This document shows, piece by piece, positions 25,453-35,174 of a stretch of DNA of 64,000 nt (the stretch's first letter is position 1; each line of letters opens with the position of its first letter). The DNA is from Lingula anatina (lineage: Eukaryota; Brachiopoda; Lingulata; Lingulida; Lingulidae), in NCBI RefSeq assembly GCF_001039355.2, contig NW_019775748.1:91167-155166 (forward strand), given 5' to 3'. The notes beneath the pieces were generated by a model, which saw nothing but the letters and a program-made list of their open reading frames with translations, was not told the DNA's origin and did not search any database. Position numbers and translations under genes: made by a program.

Positions 25453-26277
25453 GTACTTGAAATATAGCGTTTTAATGATTTGATAACTTAAAGAAATGGG
25501 AATGTCGAATCTCTTTAGGTTATGGATTTACCCAGCAGCATTATCACAAAAAATCTTAATGATAAATTCAAACAATATTTTTGCTGAAAAATTATTCCTA
25601 AATAAACCACCATGTCACCAGTAAGACATGACTTCTTAAAAGTAGTAATTATACCTCATTTTCAGGTGTTTCGCCTACAGTACTAGCTGCAGCTGTGGGG
25701 GTATTTTCTTCACTTGGAGTTTCTTCGTTTAAATTCTTTGGGATTGTATCATCATGTAACCCCTAAAAGAGTCCAAAGTTCTAAACTCTAACCACATAAA
25801 CTTGACCTTTTTTCTTTTTACTCTGATGTCACGTAGTTTACAGTCAGTACAGGACCAAGTTCATGAGGTACATTCCAACAAAACAACATTTACCTGTAAC
25901 ATTACATTTCACTTACTTTTGCAACTACGATTGCAAATATTAATTAGTTTTCATGAGGTACATTCCAACAAAACAACATTTACCTGTAACATTACATTTC
26001 ACTTACTTTTGCAACTACGATTGCAAATATTAATTAGTTTTCGACATCAATTTTGAATTTTAAACACAAATTCATACCCTTCGCCTGTAATCTATGGAAC
26101 CCTTGTGTTATCACAATTCAGCTGAATTTATTACTATATATGTTAAAATATTACTATTCCTAACATGACATTTATTTAATATAATGCTTATCTAGAGGAG
26201 GAGCTCTCGCTTCTCTATTGCCCAATAACCTCCATGGTAGATAAAATAGGAAAGACACATTGCATTTTTTCAATAAG

Positions 26278-26348
<71 letters not shown>

Positions 26349-29169
26349 CGGAATAATTCTAATTATACCTCGTCTCCTGTTGGGTCGTTTCCTCCAACTG
26401 CTGCACTAGCGACACCTTTTGGGGTCGTTTCTTCTCTTGCATCTTCTCCATTCAATCTTTTTGGGACAGTATTATTGTGTAATCCCTGTCAAAAACAAAT
26501 ACCAGTGTTTCTTTACAGAGATATATTTTACATACGCCAAGGAAGTTAGTTTTTTGACAACTTTGGTTTGTCTGCGCATTTGTTCTTAGCAATATTATGA
26601 AAAATGCTATGGACTGATTTTGGTGAAGACTTTATTACTGTTAAAAGTGGTTTAAAGTGGACGTATATACAAGTCATTAACTTTAAGGGGTAGCCTGGAT
26701 CATGTTCTGGTTCCAAAAATCTTTTATGGGTTTAACATTTAAAATTATTGCACATAATACAATGTTACTCCTAAAATAATGTCAAGAATCATGAGCAATG
26801 GTGAAGGAGAAGAAGAAGAAATATATGCATAAATGGAAAAGTTTAGTTTAGAAAGATAATCTGTTATTGATTGCTACTGTATGATTAGACTTGGGCTGGT
26901 CTGTAAGTGCTTTTCCAGTCTTTTCATTATTTTACACATAAAAGCTGGACTGTACGTAGCAGTATTATGAAAATGCTTTTGCAGACATAAATTCAAAATT
27001 AATCCTAGAATGATATTTTGTGTCACTATTGTGTGAGTGATAATATCAAGACACATATTAAAAATAAAGGAATTTTTTTTCTACCTCCTGATCCCTGTAG
27101 TGCTGAACCAGTCCTGGGCTAAAGCTTGGGTTTGCGTCAACGTGTTCATTCCCCTCCCCCAACGGGTTAGGTCTGTTTGCTTCACTTTGTGGCTGTATCT
27201 ATTTTTGAGAATGAATAGTATGTTACTTCTGCCCACGAGTATGATAAAACATGACATGACAAGCTATACTTGTGTCTATATGTAATTTGAAAGAATATTA
27301 TCATATTTAAAAATTATATGTATACATTGTAGAATTAAGGAAAATCTATCAAATGAAGAGAATAACCTAAGCTCTTTAACTTGATCTTGCCGAAATAAAG
27401 AACAGGTTGCCCCTTCACACAGGAACCGCTCAACCCGAACCAATACATACGTTAGCAGAGCATGACTCTTGTTGTATTAGGGAACCTCTTCCTTCTCTAC
27501 CAAGGTCTAAGGTGTTGTTTCCAATAAAATCACTTGTGTCTGCTTGTTCTTTTTATGAAAGAGGAATGGCTTTGTGACTAACTTACTGCAATATCATACT
27601 TCAGCTGTGCAAAAATGTGTTAATTCAAACTACTCTTTTTGCCTCGAATACAGACAAATGCTAAAACACTATTGATAAAATTGATGCAACATCTTGATTA
27701 GATTATGATTAAGTTACCATAATAAAACTTTTTCATAAATCATATTCCATGATTAAGTACAATGTTCTTCCCAATATTCTTTACCACCTATCTCCGTATA
27801 ATTACCTGTACTTGTAGCATCTGTAATACATATTGCATCGGCTGGATCAATATGCCTGAAAAATTACATTTGGAAACTTAGAAAACCAAAAAAATTTGAT
27901 CTGTGTCATTTTAGCAAGTGTCAATTAAAAAGGTAACATTTTCATCTCTAAAAATAAGATTGTCCCATTATCTGATGAACAAAATGAAGAATAAAAGCTC
28001 ACCCTATAATGTCACCACCACTGTCTGATTTTCTATCACTTTCACTTTCTGAAAAAAAAGGACCCCAAATGTAAAATAATACAGACAAACAACAAACACA
28101 AAACACACATCATCTATACAATGAACAAAAAAATGAACATGAATTTTTCTGAAATGACAATGCATGACTATACTATACTATAAATATAGCCAACTAGTTC
28201 AAGTGTATGCCTATGTGCCATATAAAACATCAGTGGCAGATTTGGGAGGGGGGGGGGGATTCAGGGGGGTCCTGACCCCCACTTCGATTTCTGAAAAAAA
28301 AAACACACCAAAGGTCTCCTATTGAAATTAGAATTTTGACTAGCTGATCACAGTTCTGAACCATAAAAAATGGCACCATTTTCGGTCCCTGAACCCATAT
28401 TAAAGGGGGGAGGATAAGGATCGGCTTTGTATCTCCCTTCAAATAATCCTGGATCCGCCCCTGAACACATATATGTCATGTACACATTACCTGATTCAAT
28501 ATCCATATCAGAGAAGCTTTGCCATTTCTGAATAGTCTGTTGTAACTTGGCAGTTGCATCTTCAATGGTTGTTATTCTTCCGTCACACAATTCCTGCATC
28601 TGCCAGGAAATTTTTGTGACCTGATTTTCTAAGCCAAGTATTTTAGCATATAGGTCAGTTAGATTTAGTTCTTCACATGACCCCATCTGTGTTGTTGGAA
28701 AGAACATATACTGAAAACAGACAAAAAAACATAATTATCTAAAGCGGAATTTTCCGAAAGTTATATGAAGCTGATCATATCTTGAATAAAGAGAAGGTAA
28801 AATATGAGCTTAACCTGAGATGTTCATGTAGGGGGGGGGTATTGTAATTTGATCACCTCAATCATTAAGGAAACATCTGCCCTCATATATCAGCTGCACT
28901 TACAAAGTGAAATTTACTGAATCAGCCTGAGTCAAATTACTGAATCACCTAACAAATTTAACAATGTACACAAAAGTCATATATCTGACAAAAATATAAA
29001 AATAATTATAAACCACTGCTGAACATACTTGACTTGTATCCCTATAGTGTTAATTGTATATCAGTACATGTACCTACCTCACTCAGTCAGAATTCAAAAT
29101 TGATGAAAATATAGGCCTCACCATTTCTGTGAGCCCAGGATCTACGTTCTGGTTTGTGTTTTGTGAAAC
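11455..29169 (-). CDS. CARD - TRADD-N-like - coiled coil - vWA protein (3' end unresolved)
   Basis: Exons in order: 29169-29122, 28710-28491, 28048-28003, 27855-27806, 27539-27451, 27192-27085, 26485-26369, 25762-25655, 25328-25130, 24826-24539, 24202-23774, 23450-22794, 22403-22269, 22013-21885, 11949-11875, 11561-11455. All have GT-AG borders and every phase agrees. From 28710 the open frame is about 919 codons. A CARD lies in the 24826 exon (VIDDVALYMFSHLVLSDRQR). A TRADD-N-like domain lies in the 24202 exon (GSILMNLTFYTVEQLDAFW). A coiled coil lies in the 23450 exon. The vWA domain spans the last four exons, with MIDAS residues DTSGS, PLATG and FTDG. CARD and TRADD-N domains act in death and innate-immune signalling, so a cytoplasmic adaptor or sensor role is inferred. 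The start is uncertain: ATG at the end of the 29169 exon or at 28707. The final vWA strands and the stop were not found. Confidence 0.8.
11960..13143. repeat. Intronic repeat block (families A, B and C)
   Basis: Family C (ggcagcaaagctgtcaaatg, cacaaaataggctactgtc) lies at 11970-12060. Three family A monomers lie at 12140-12700, with a truncated hairpin at 12752-12775. Family B (tggtcatcatgggagcagtg) occupies 12787-13010. Positions 12787-12996 match 20307-20516 base for base on inspection. All of this lies in the last long intron of the vWA gene. Confidence 0.8.
13144..13520. other. Assembly gap (377 N)
   Basis: The gap is flanked on both sides by near-identical sequence: 13093-13143 and 13521-13571 both start aacaggttactgccattttt and differ at about two bases. 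Either the gap lies inside a tandem repeat or the contig ends overlap and the gap is not real. Confidence 0.95.
13521..15855. other. Repeat-derived intronic sequence without gene
   Basis: Positions 13521-14070 repeat segments also seen at 13028-13143 and 20530-20880 (gcaggaaatgtcaa, gagattctgaacatag). A single N lies at about 14073. Positions 14110-15530 are AT-rich with no recognised feature, apart from a C-run at about 15478-15488. A possible aromatic-rich frame at about 15630-15545 was not placed in any model. Confidence 0.45.
15859..17458 (-). CDS. von Willebrand factor type D domain, three exons (partial)
   Basis: Exon A 17458-17220 enters in phase 1 and leaves in phase 0. It reads GQCTVRGDPHFQQFDGRRFL, the canonical CxVxGDPHFxxFDG start of a vWD domain. 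Exon B 16943-16757 (phase 0 to 1) reads INNVIVTATTTPQNVGNG and on to GHRAIITVAG. Exon C 15973-15859 (phase 1 to 2) reads AGLLNALCGNFNGDPADDI, the vWD CGNFNGD calcium-site motif. Splice sites are GT-AG and the phases agree inside the block. No later exon with matching phase was found. vWD domains normally occur in secreted multimerising or lipoprotein-type proteins. The block lies on the same strand inside the vWA gene's last long intron, whose flanking exons join in phase without it. It may be a nested gene, optional exons, a pseudogene fragment or a scaffold misjoin. Confidence 0.8.
16699..17051. repeat. (TG)n and (TA)n microsatellites
   Basis: A TG dinucleotide run lies at about 16699-16725, just 3' of vWD exon B in transcription order. 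A pure TA run of about 58 bp lies at 16993-17050 in the intron between vWD exons A and B. Confidence 0.95.
17500..18070. other. AT-rich stretch upstream of the vWD block
   Basis: No exon or known repeat is recognised. An AC microsatellite followed by acgcgcgtgtgc occurs at about 17980-18020. Confidence 0.4.
18075..21690. repeat. Dense repeat block of families A, B and C
   Basis: Family C copies lie at about 18090-18180, 18875-19010 and 19300-19440. Family B lies at about 18465-18670, 19985-20200 (diverged) and 20307-20530. Family A lies at 18228-18440, 19060-19290, and as three or more monomers at 20870-21400. It ends in 30-bp hairpins at 21433-21462 and 21659-21688. The mixed order suggests repeated insertion and internal tandem growth of one composite non-autonomous element. 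The open frames here are shadows of the repeat. Confidence 0.75.
21750..21884. repeat. (CT)n-rich tracts next to vWA exon
   Basis: Pyrimidine dinucleotide runs at about 21750-21815 and 21864-21883 abut the donor of the vWA exon 22013-21885. Confidence 0.85.
22718..22815 (-). repeat. 49-bp tandem duplication of exon end plus donor
   Basis: The end of the coiled-coil exon (gcagaagaacattttgataa tg) with its gtaagttgaatcc donor is present twice, at 22767-22815 (real donor after 22794) and 22718-22766. Use of the second donor would add 49 nt and shift the reading frame into the vWA exons. Confidence 0.85.
23774..24202 (-). other. TRADD-N-like domain exon
   Basis: This 429-bp phase 1-1 exon encodes 142 residues. 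The core DLSRGSILMNLTFYTVEQLD, followed by AFWMWVKSWQPSPLS, LTEEIRN and DLEEYLKKRRRLL, matches the invertebrate TRADD-N-like pattern of a basic-GS(I/V) strand, an aromatic helix and a final basic helix. Such domains occur in metazoan STAND and death-domain proteins. Confidence 0.6.
24539..24826 (-). other. CARD-domain exon
   Basis: This phase 1-1 exon of 288 bp encodes about 95 residues. It shows the amphipathic helix pattern of a caspase recruitment domain: a first helix pair around LICYLQPVIDDVALYMFSHL, then LVLSDRQREKIASK, then a late helix EKAFWVFMQALEDNNCEFIV and DQLLG. It is carried by a single exon with symmetrical phases, as expected for a shuffled module. Assignment is by pattern recognition; a death-fold relative such as DED is the main alternative. 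Confidence 0.7.
25655..26485 (-). repeat. Tandemly duplicated exon pair with (TA)n tracts
   Basis: Exons 26485-26369 and 25762-25655 encode related peptides: GLHNNTVPKRLNGE... and GLHDDTIPKNLNEE.... Both end at a donor followed by tataatt, and each has a long TA microsatellite shortly downstream in transcription (26342-26279 and 25448-25357). This indicates a unit of roughly 0.8-0.9 kb duplicated in tandem. Between them, a 90-bp intronic segment is itself repeated exactly twice, at 25861-25950 and 25951-26040. Confidence 0.75.
28231..28464. mobile_element. hAT-like non-autonomous element
   Basis: The element starts CAGTGGCAGATTTGG and ends GGATCCGCCCCTG, giving short imperfect inverted ends typical of small hAT elements. 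It lies in an intron of the CARD/vWA gene. The flanks show only an imperfect 8-bp duplication (roughly taaaacat and gaacacat). Related copies lie at 5655-5872 and 33356-33653. Confidence 0.65.
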
Positions 29170-29179
29170 CTGTGAAATA

Positions 29180-30060
29180 CATTATTTGCAAAATGATATG
29201 AAGGGAGGTGGAATTTTCCTTTCACTTTTTCTTCCTATTTTACTTACACATATAAATTAGACATGCACATTCCCAACTAAACCAAGTTATAAATTAAGTA
29301 AAGTTTTCATAGTTACAATTTATAGTAAATAAAATTAATTAAGTGTTGTGTGTCATGATTAAAGTGAATTCAGACCTTTGCATTGAATTAAGAACTTTTT
29401 CTCCTTTAATGGAGGGGCTCTACCTGCAAGGTCTGCAAAGGCTCTCCATAGACAATGTAAACGTAGGGCTAATAGTTACAAAAAAAAAAAAAAAAAAAAA
29501 AAAAACTCCCCACTTTCTCCCCCTGGAGACTACTATACAGTTACAGCATATGTCAATTTCACAGGGGTGGGAGGTATATAAGTTAAATGCAGTTCTTTCC
29601 TATTTAATTTGTGCACATATAATATATTTAACGTCGGCAGGGACACGACTAATTTCCCAAAGCAAAGACATATCGTACATGTATATGTACAAGTACCTGT
29701 AGTTTTAAATACGATGATTCATAAACCACTTACTGACAAGACTCCAACAAGTCTCTACATGTTACCGGGACAATTTTTAGATCAACTCGCACGGTGAATG
29801 TAGCGCACAGCCATTACCAGGGAAAAACCAAAACACTTTCTTTTTCACAAATAAGTCTCGCAGCTTCTCGTTGTTTCTATTTTTAGAACGGGGATTATTT
29901 TTTACAACATCCGGAACCTGTACGCATTGGCAGAGGAGATCTAGCATACAGCGCAATTAACTCACCGCATTCACATCTATCGCAATCACCTGTGGGTTTG
30001 CTTTTGTTCCTGGATCCTTGGACGTAATGACATAATCTCATTATGTCCATGATGGATCTA
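29180..30060 (-). other. Possible 5' region of the CARD/vWA gene
   Basis: An open stretch at 30050-29966 starts ATG (MDIMRLCHYVQGSRNKSKPT...) and ends at a good gtgagt donor in phase 1. It does not fit the phase-0 exon at 29169, so it is more likely untranslated leader or a separate transcript. A poly-A run of about 25 bases lies at 29480-29505 and a G-run at 28830-28841. Confidence 0.25.
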
Positions 30061-30064
30061 ATGG

Positions 30065-30870
30065 AAAGCCAAAAAATAAAACACCAGTTCTGTTCAATCC
30101 ATTTTTATTCCAGTGATAAATGAGAATTTAAACATTTATATTTACACACTAAAGAATAAAAACTTCAAAATATGAAATGTTTTTGAATAAATATCATTCA
30201 GCTAATTTTATCAGCTGAACGATGTTTTTCTACTTTTCAACCACTTTTTCTTGTACTAGTATTGTCAATCTATAAGGCATTCTATTGTCCAGTTTACAAT
30301 AAATACATTTAAAGAAATCCAATGTAATTATAAATGTATGTAATATATAAAGGTCTTAATTAAATTTTATTATTTTAATTGATATTAAATGTTGCTGCAC
30401 ATATAAAATATTGTGTATGGCAAAGAAGTTAAGGTTACAGCATCTGAATGTATATAGAGTAAATTAAAATTATTTATATATTAAGAACACTTTATCTTTT
30501 CAGCACACTTAGCTGAATGAAATCAGAAAATATCAGGAATTACTCAATCTATTCAATGGGGAAAATTCTGAATTTTACAGATACTGTATTTTTTAAACCG
30601 TAAATTCTGAAAATTCAGAAAATTAGAACATTCCTGTTGAGTGGTAACAACACAACTAAAAAGCAGGATACCTGATAGTTCTATTCTATACAGAGAAAAT
30701 ACCTGTACCACAATGATTCCAAAATTATTTATCTGAAAAATTGATATTTTCCATCCTTGAAAAGATCTTGTTTTATCACAATGCAAAGTAATGCTGCAGG
30801 AATGTGTGATTTATTGAATTTCTAATTCAATAAAGTTTTCAAATAATTTTCTAAAAATGTCCTGCCTATC
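30065..30870. other. AT-rich intergenic sequence, likely including the archaemetzincin 3' UTR
   Basis: No gene or repeat family is recognised. Reading on the minus strand, an AATAAA-type signal (plus-strand tttatt) occurs at several places downstream of the stop at 30875, so the polyadenylation site cannot be chosen. Confidence 0.35.
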
Positions 30871-30874
30871 GTGA

Positions 30875-33800
30875 CTATTGTAGTTTGGAAATCCTGCGCC
30901 TCAGCCACTCAGCTTCATCAGTAATTCCATACTTTTCACAAAACACCAACATATTCTTGTAACGTTCCACAATATCAAACGCCAAAGAATGGTGAAGTTT
31001 CCGTAAGCATACAGGACACAAAAACAGCAACTTCCTGTCAAATTCCATCAGATGATTGGAGCCATTCATGATACATTTAAAATAGATACAATGTCGCAAT
31101 CCAAACATGTGACCGATCTCGTGACACATGAGAAGACATGCCCTTCGTATCAAATTCGCTGATGCCACACTGACAAGAAAAAGAAAGAAAATGTAACAAC
31201 TGAAAAATGTAACAACTTCAACTTAACCACAGCTAACTTGAAAACAAGACATTCATTTGGATTTCCCAAAGTTAATCAAAATGCCAAAAGGATGACCAAA
31301 TTATTAATTTTATTATCATTATTTTGGTGCTGCATTTGGGGGGAAGGGGATCCAAAATGACTCCAAATTAAAAATTTTGTAAACACCCTTCTTATATTGT
31401 ACATATATATATATACAGTAAAATGACTGAGTAAAGATTATTACCTCTCTCCCCCCCCCCTCCCTTTGAGTATTTAAATCAGAGTTAGTACATGTAATAA
31501 CTTACCTTTCCTCCTCTGTCTCCCCCTCCTCCTCCTCCTCCTCACCAAACCCAGGCAGGTACCTTGCTAGGGAGTAGACCCCACAGCGAGATGACAGACT
31601 GGCCAGACCAAAGACAAAGTTCCACTCTTCCCTGGGGTACAGATCACACAGTGTAATACCAGCCACACAGTAGGAGTTCTCTTGTACTAGACCTAGCATG
31701 TGGAGCAGGATGTGCTCAGCATTTACCTGAAACAACAACACTACTGATGTCATATAAAAAAGATTTTGCTATTGAGATTTTAGAATTCATTGAAGCATTG
31801 GTGAGAGGTGGGTGGGGTAATGGAGAGGTAGGGGTGGGGGAGAAGGGAGTCCTCTTGTACCAGACCTAGCACCTGTAACAGAATGTGCTCAGCATTTACC
31901 TGAAACAACAACACTACTGATGTCATATAAAAAAGATTTTGCTATTGAGATTTTAGAATTCATTGAAGCATTGGTGAAATGTGGGTTGTGGAGAAGGGAG
32001 TCCTCTTGTACCAGACCTAGCGGGGCCATAGCAATAGTCCGAAGGTTCAATAGTCCGAAGGTTCATTGGTCCGAATGTTCACCACAGAATCTTCGGACCA
32101 ATGAACCCTTGATTAAAAAAGTGATGAAAATGTTATCGTTTTTCGGACCAATGAACCTTCGGACTATCGAGACACCCCTGACCTAGCACGTGTAACAGAA
32201 TGTGCTCAGCATGTACCTGAAACAAAGTCACTGCTAATTAATATACAAAAGATTTAGCTTTCATTGAAGATACAAGGGGAAAGGGGTGAAGAAGTGGAGG
32301 GGTGAGTGGAGAATAGGGGAGGAGGGAGTGGAGGGGTGAGTGGGGAATGGGGGAGGAGGGAGTGGGGAGGGGGAGGGGGAATGGGGGAAGAGGGAGTGGA
32401 AGGAGGGAAGGTGGTTAAAGTAAGTCTCTGCGGGGATGCATGGTTTAAATGCATTTTTTTTAAACATTTGTTTAAACAGTAACTTGCTTCAATATGATTA
32501 TATGATAATTTTAAAGTATTCATCTGTGTATCAATTAATAAACAAACATAAAAGAAATAAAGAAACAAGTCAATTATCCACCTGTTTGTGTCCTGTATCA
32601 GGATTTTTACGATGAACAACTTTCTTGGCAAAATATTTCCCCTTCAAAATCTTCACTTTCATCCCCAAGAAAAAATACGAGGCATACTCCTTCAACGCCT
32701 CTAATGCATCATCTGGCACCGACTTCTCGAAGAACCTCAACGGCAGCAGGTGAATTACGTTGCGCTTAGCATCGGGTTTATTGTGGGGTTGTGCCACAAA
32801 CTGTTCGAAGGTCTGACCCTTCTCAGGGTGGTGAGCTAACCAGTCCATGTCGTGCGGCTTTGGCATAGGGAGAAATAGGTCAGGGTCTGGAATGATGGGA
32901 AATGATTGAATACTAAAAAGAGTTACTGTTTTTTTTTTTTTATTGACACAATACATCACGAATACATGACAATACAAAAACAAACAAACAAACACTCGCT
33001 TACACACTCATACATAAGAGATGTCATACTATATAACACTTTTTAATTAATTACATCATCGTACCTTAAATATTCAAATTGAAAATAACTTAATAATATT
33101 TGAATTGTACTGACAGAGTGAATTATCTGTTTTCACCAGATATCTAAGCGATGAAATCAAACCTCCTAATGTTGGTTTACCCTGTGAACATCTTCTTAGA
33201 TAAATATAAATTAAATTTAAATTGCAACATAATGAGATTAATAATTGGAGAGAGGCTCATAGAGCCGACTTAGCCATTCCTTTTTGAGACAGGTAGAGTA
33301 ATTTGAGTATTAGATAATATATATATATATAAAAAAAGAGTTACAGCATCAATCGGAGTGGCGGATTTAGAGGGGGGGGGAGGAGGTCAGGGGGGTCCTG
33401 ATCCCTCCTTCGATTTCTAAAAAAATCTATCATACCATTATTCTCCTCTTGAAACTAGAATTTTTGACTGTGGCTAAATCATCACTCTAAACCGTACCAA
33501 AGGGCACAGTTTCCCCTCCAAAACAATAAAAATTTTTCGGGGTCCTTGAGCAGCCTTGAACCCCATGTCAAGGGGGTGATGTTTGGCTTCGTATCCTAGG
33601 CCTGTCATTCTGGACTCCCCCTCCCTTCAAATAATTCTGGATCCGTCCCTGAATCGCGTTTGATATTTGTGACATACTGCTGGTAGATCAAGACTATGAA
33701 TGAGGAGAAGCTGTCATCATATTTTTTTCGCTGATATTCTGTGACTTGTTCAGTGTACACAAGCTTGTATTGGAATTGAATTATTTCATTCATTACATAA

Positions 33801-34772
33801 CACCAGTAGTTCACTTGTTCCCCCTTCATAACTTGACTGACAAAATTTATATCTTAAAAGATATATTATATATAATAATATCTGGTATAAGAACTTTTGG
33901 CCAAATGTCTTCATTGTATTGCCTGTTTTGTTTGAAGCAATATGTCTTTTAATTTATGTATACACAGTACACAAAAAAAGCATGAGCATGATAGTATATA
34001 CACATGTGTACATATAATATATACACATAAATCACTAAGTAGTGATATTCAAGTTATCCTGCATTCCTTTAATTATGGCAATAAGCAAAAGAGCCCCACA
34101 CCTGGAGTCAGAGCTTTCAGCAAGTCTGCCGATGGTTCGGCTTGACTTCTCCGGTGCATGTAAAGTCTACTGTGTTCTAGAATATAGTCATCACTGCTTA
34201 TTGTAGCTGCTCTGGCCTTTGATCTTGTTACTTTTTCTGATGAAGCGGCACTGGTACTAGAGAGATGCTGTAAACAGGAAAAAAACATGTTGAAAGTTAA
34301 TGTATATAAACAGATAATTATGGTTTTTATAAAAATAAGATAATGTAATATAATGGAATGGAATGTAATGCAATGCAATGCAATGCAATGCAATATTATG
34401 AATATAAACAAATAAAAATGTTTCTATAAATACAATACAATACAATATACACCCCATTTCCATAGATTTTTAGATCGATCTATCCCTGTGGGGAGTCTCA
34501 CTAGATTACTGTCAGCTTGGCCGGCTTAAGCGTCAGTCCCGCCTACTAAAAGCTGTAAGGGGGTAATTAACTATGGTGCCCGCTCGGCTGACTGCAATTT
34601 AGAGTGAACCCCCAAGGAGTTAGGTCGCTCTAAATCTTAATCTCTAGATCAATCTAAATCTCTGGGAAAGCACCCATAGTTAATGCTGAACCATGATTGT
34701 TACCTTTTTCTTCCTGATCCCAATAGCACCCAAACGTTCATCTTCTCCTGGGGGCTTAAAGTGTTTTGGCAT
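30875..34772 (-). CDS. AMZ2-like: Archaemetzincin (AMZ1/AMZ2-like zinc metalloprotease)
   Basis: Five coding exons: 34772-34704, 34267-34102, 32886-32582, 31726-31506 and 31169-30875. They total 1056 bp (351 residues), close to vertebrate AMZ2. The start is MPKHFKPPGEDERLGAIG. The middle holds DPDLFLPMPKPHDMDWLAHH. The conserved CVAGITLCDLYPREEWNFVF motif lies in exon 4. The last exon carries the zinc site HEIGHMFGLRHC followed by CIMNGSNHL and the CPVC pair. This is the HExxHxxGxxH...CxM...CxxC signature of archaelysins, intracellular zinc-dependent peptidases. A poly-glutamate stretch (GEEEEEEGETEEER) ends exon 4. The untranslated leader probably extends to about 35170. MRPL17 starts head to head about 0.9 kb upstream. 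Exon 4 is preceded by partial copies of its own 5' end. Confidence 0.9.
31740..32240 (-). repeat. Partial tandem copies of archaemetzincin exon 4 acceptor and 5' end
   Basis: The real exon border (gtgctcagcatttacctgaa on the plus strand, at about 31713-31732) recurs at about 31888-31907 and at 32201-32221. Each copy contains roughly the first 60 nt of the exon, its acceptor, and upstream intron including ttgctattgagattttagaa. The copies lack the rest of the exon and its donor. The third copy is split by the MITE at 32022-32179. Confidence 0.85.
32022..32179 (-). mobile_element. Foldback MITE family 1, copy 2 (8-bp TSD)
   Basis: This is the reverse-oriented relative of the element at 141-298, with the same length. 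It is flanked by a perfect 8-bp duplication, gacctagc, at 32014-32021 and 32180-32187. It inserted into a duplicated piece of archaemetzincin exon 4, so the exon-fragment duplication is older than this insertion. Confidence 0.88.
32275..32412 (+). repeat. Polypurine G-rich minisatellite
   Basis: About 135 bp contain almost only G and A (gggaggagggagtggagggg repeated with variation), with many runs of three or more guanines. The tract could form G-quadruplex or triplex DNA. It lies in the archaemetzincin intron between exons 3 and 4. The G-rich strand is the template strand of that gene. Confidence 0.85.
33356..33653. mobile_element. hAT-like non-autonomous element
   Basis: The element begins with gagtggcggatttagagggg and ends with ttctggatccgtccctgaat. 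The interior shares ctaaaccgtaccaa and ttcaaataattctggatcc with the copies at 5655 and 28231. It lies in the second intron of the archaemetzincin gene. An upstream (TA)n and A-rich tract lies at about 33318-33340. Confidence 0.65.
34340..34450. repeat. Pentanucleotide tract (aatgc)n and relatives
   Basis: Simple repeats of aatgt, aatgg, aatgc and aatac occur in the intron between archaemetzincin exons 1 and 2. Confidence 0.8.
34452..34675. mobile_element. MITE family 2, copy 1
   Basis: About 220 bp with imperfect inverted ends: left ccatttccatagatttttag, right (reverse complement) gctttcccagagatttag. The interior includes ctactaaaagctgtaagggg and taattaact. It is clearly related to 39004-39214. 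Terminal boundaries and the target duplication are not certain. Confidence 0.7.
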
Positions 34773-35023
34773 GTGGACAAATGAACCCCGGCGACTGCAA
34801 AGTTGATAAATTCTTGTGCAGTACTTATTTTCATAAGTAATTGATAAAAAGTATCTCAAAAGATTGTAAAAGTCTGTACATGCATTTAAGGGTATATATC
34901 TTTCATCTGATATGGGACATAAAAACATGAATCTTGTTTAAATTTTGTAAGTGGTATTATAAGGTTGTGGGAGGCTGTGTTATATGAAGAGGTCAATTAA
35001 GTTATAATTGTGCGAATTAACAC

Positions 35024-35028
<5 letters not shown>

Positions 35029-35078
<50 letters not shown>
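35029..35078. repeat. (TA)n microsatellite
   Basis: A pure TA run of about 50 bp lies just 3' of the likely archaemetzincin leader exon. Confidence 0.95.
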
Positions 35079-35079
<1 letters not shown>

Positions 35080-35174
35080 CCTGATAGTCTGATACTGAAA
35101 ACCTGAAATGTGACACGACCTAAGTCACGTGGTAACAGCAGACTGGCTGCTACTCCTGTCAATTTTACTTTCAC

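Noticed and set aside
25357-26342. CRISPR-like array suggested by regular TA tracts and the 90-bp repeat
   Set aside because: These are microsatellites and one tandem duplication in a eukaryotic intron. There are no spaced short repeats and no cas genes.
29401-29452. Candidate first exon MESLCRPC on the minus strand
   Set aside because: It ends in phase 2 and cannot join the phase-0 exon at 29169.
31437-31470. C-rich run before archaemetzincin exon 5 considered as a regulatory element
   Set aside because: It is ordinary low-complexity sequence in an intron, with nothing to support a function.
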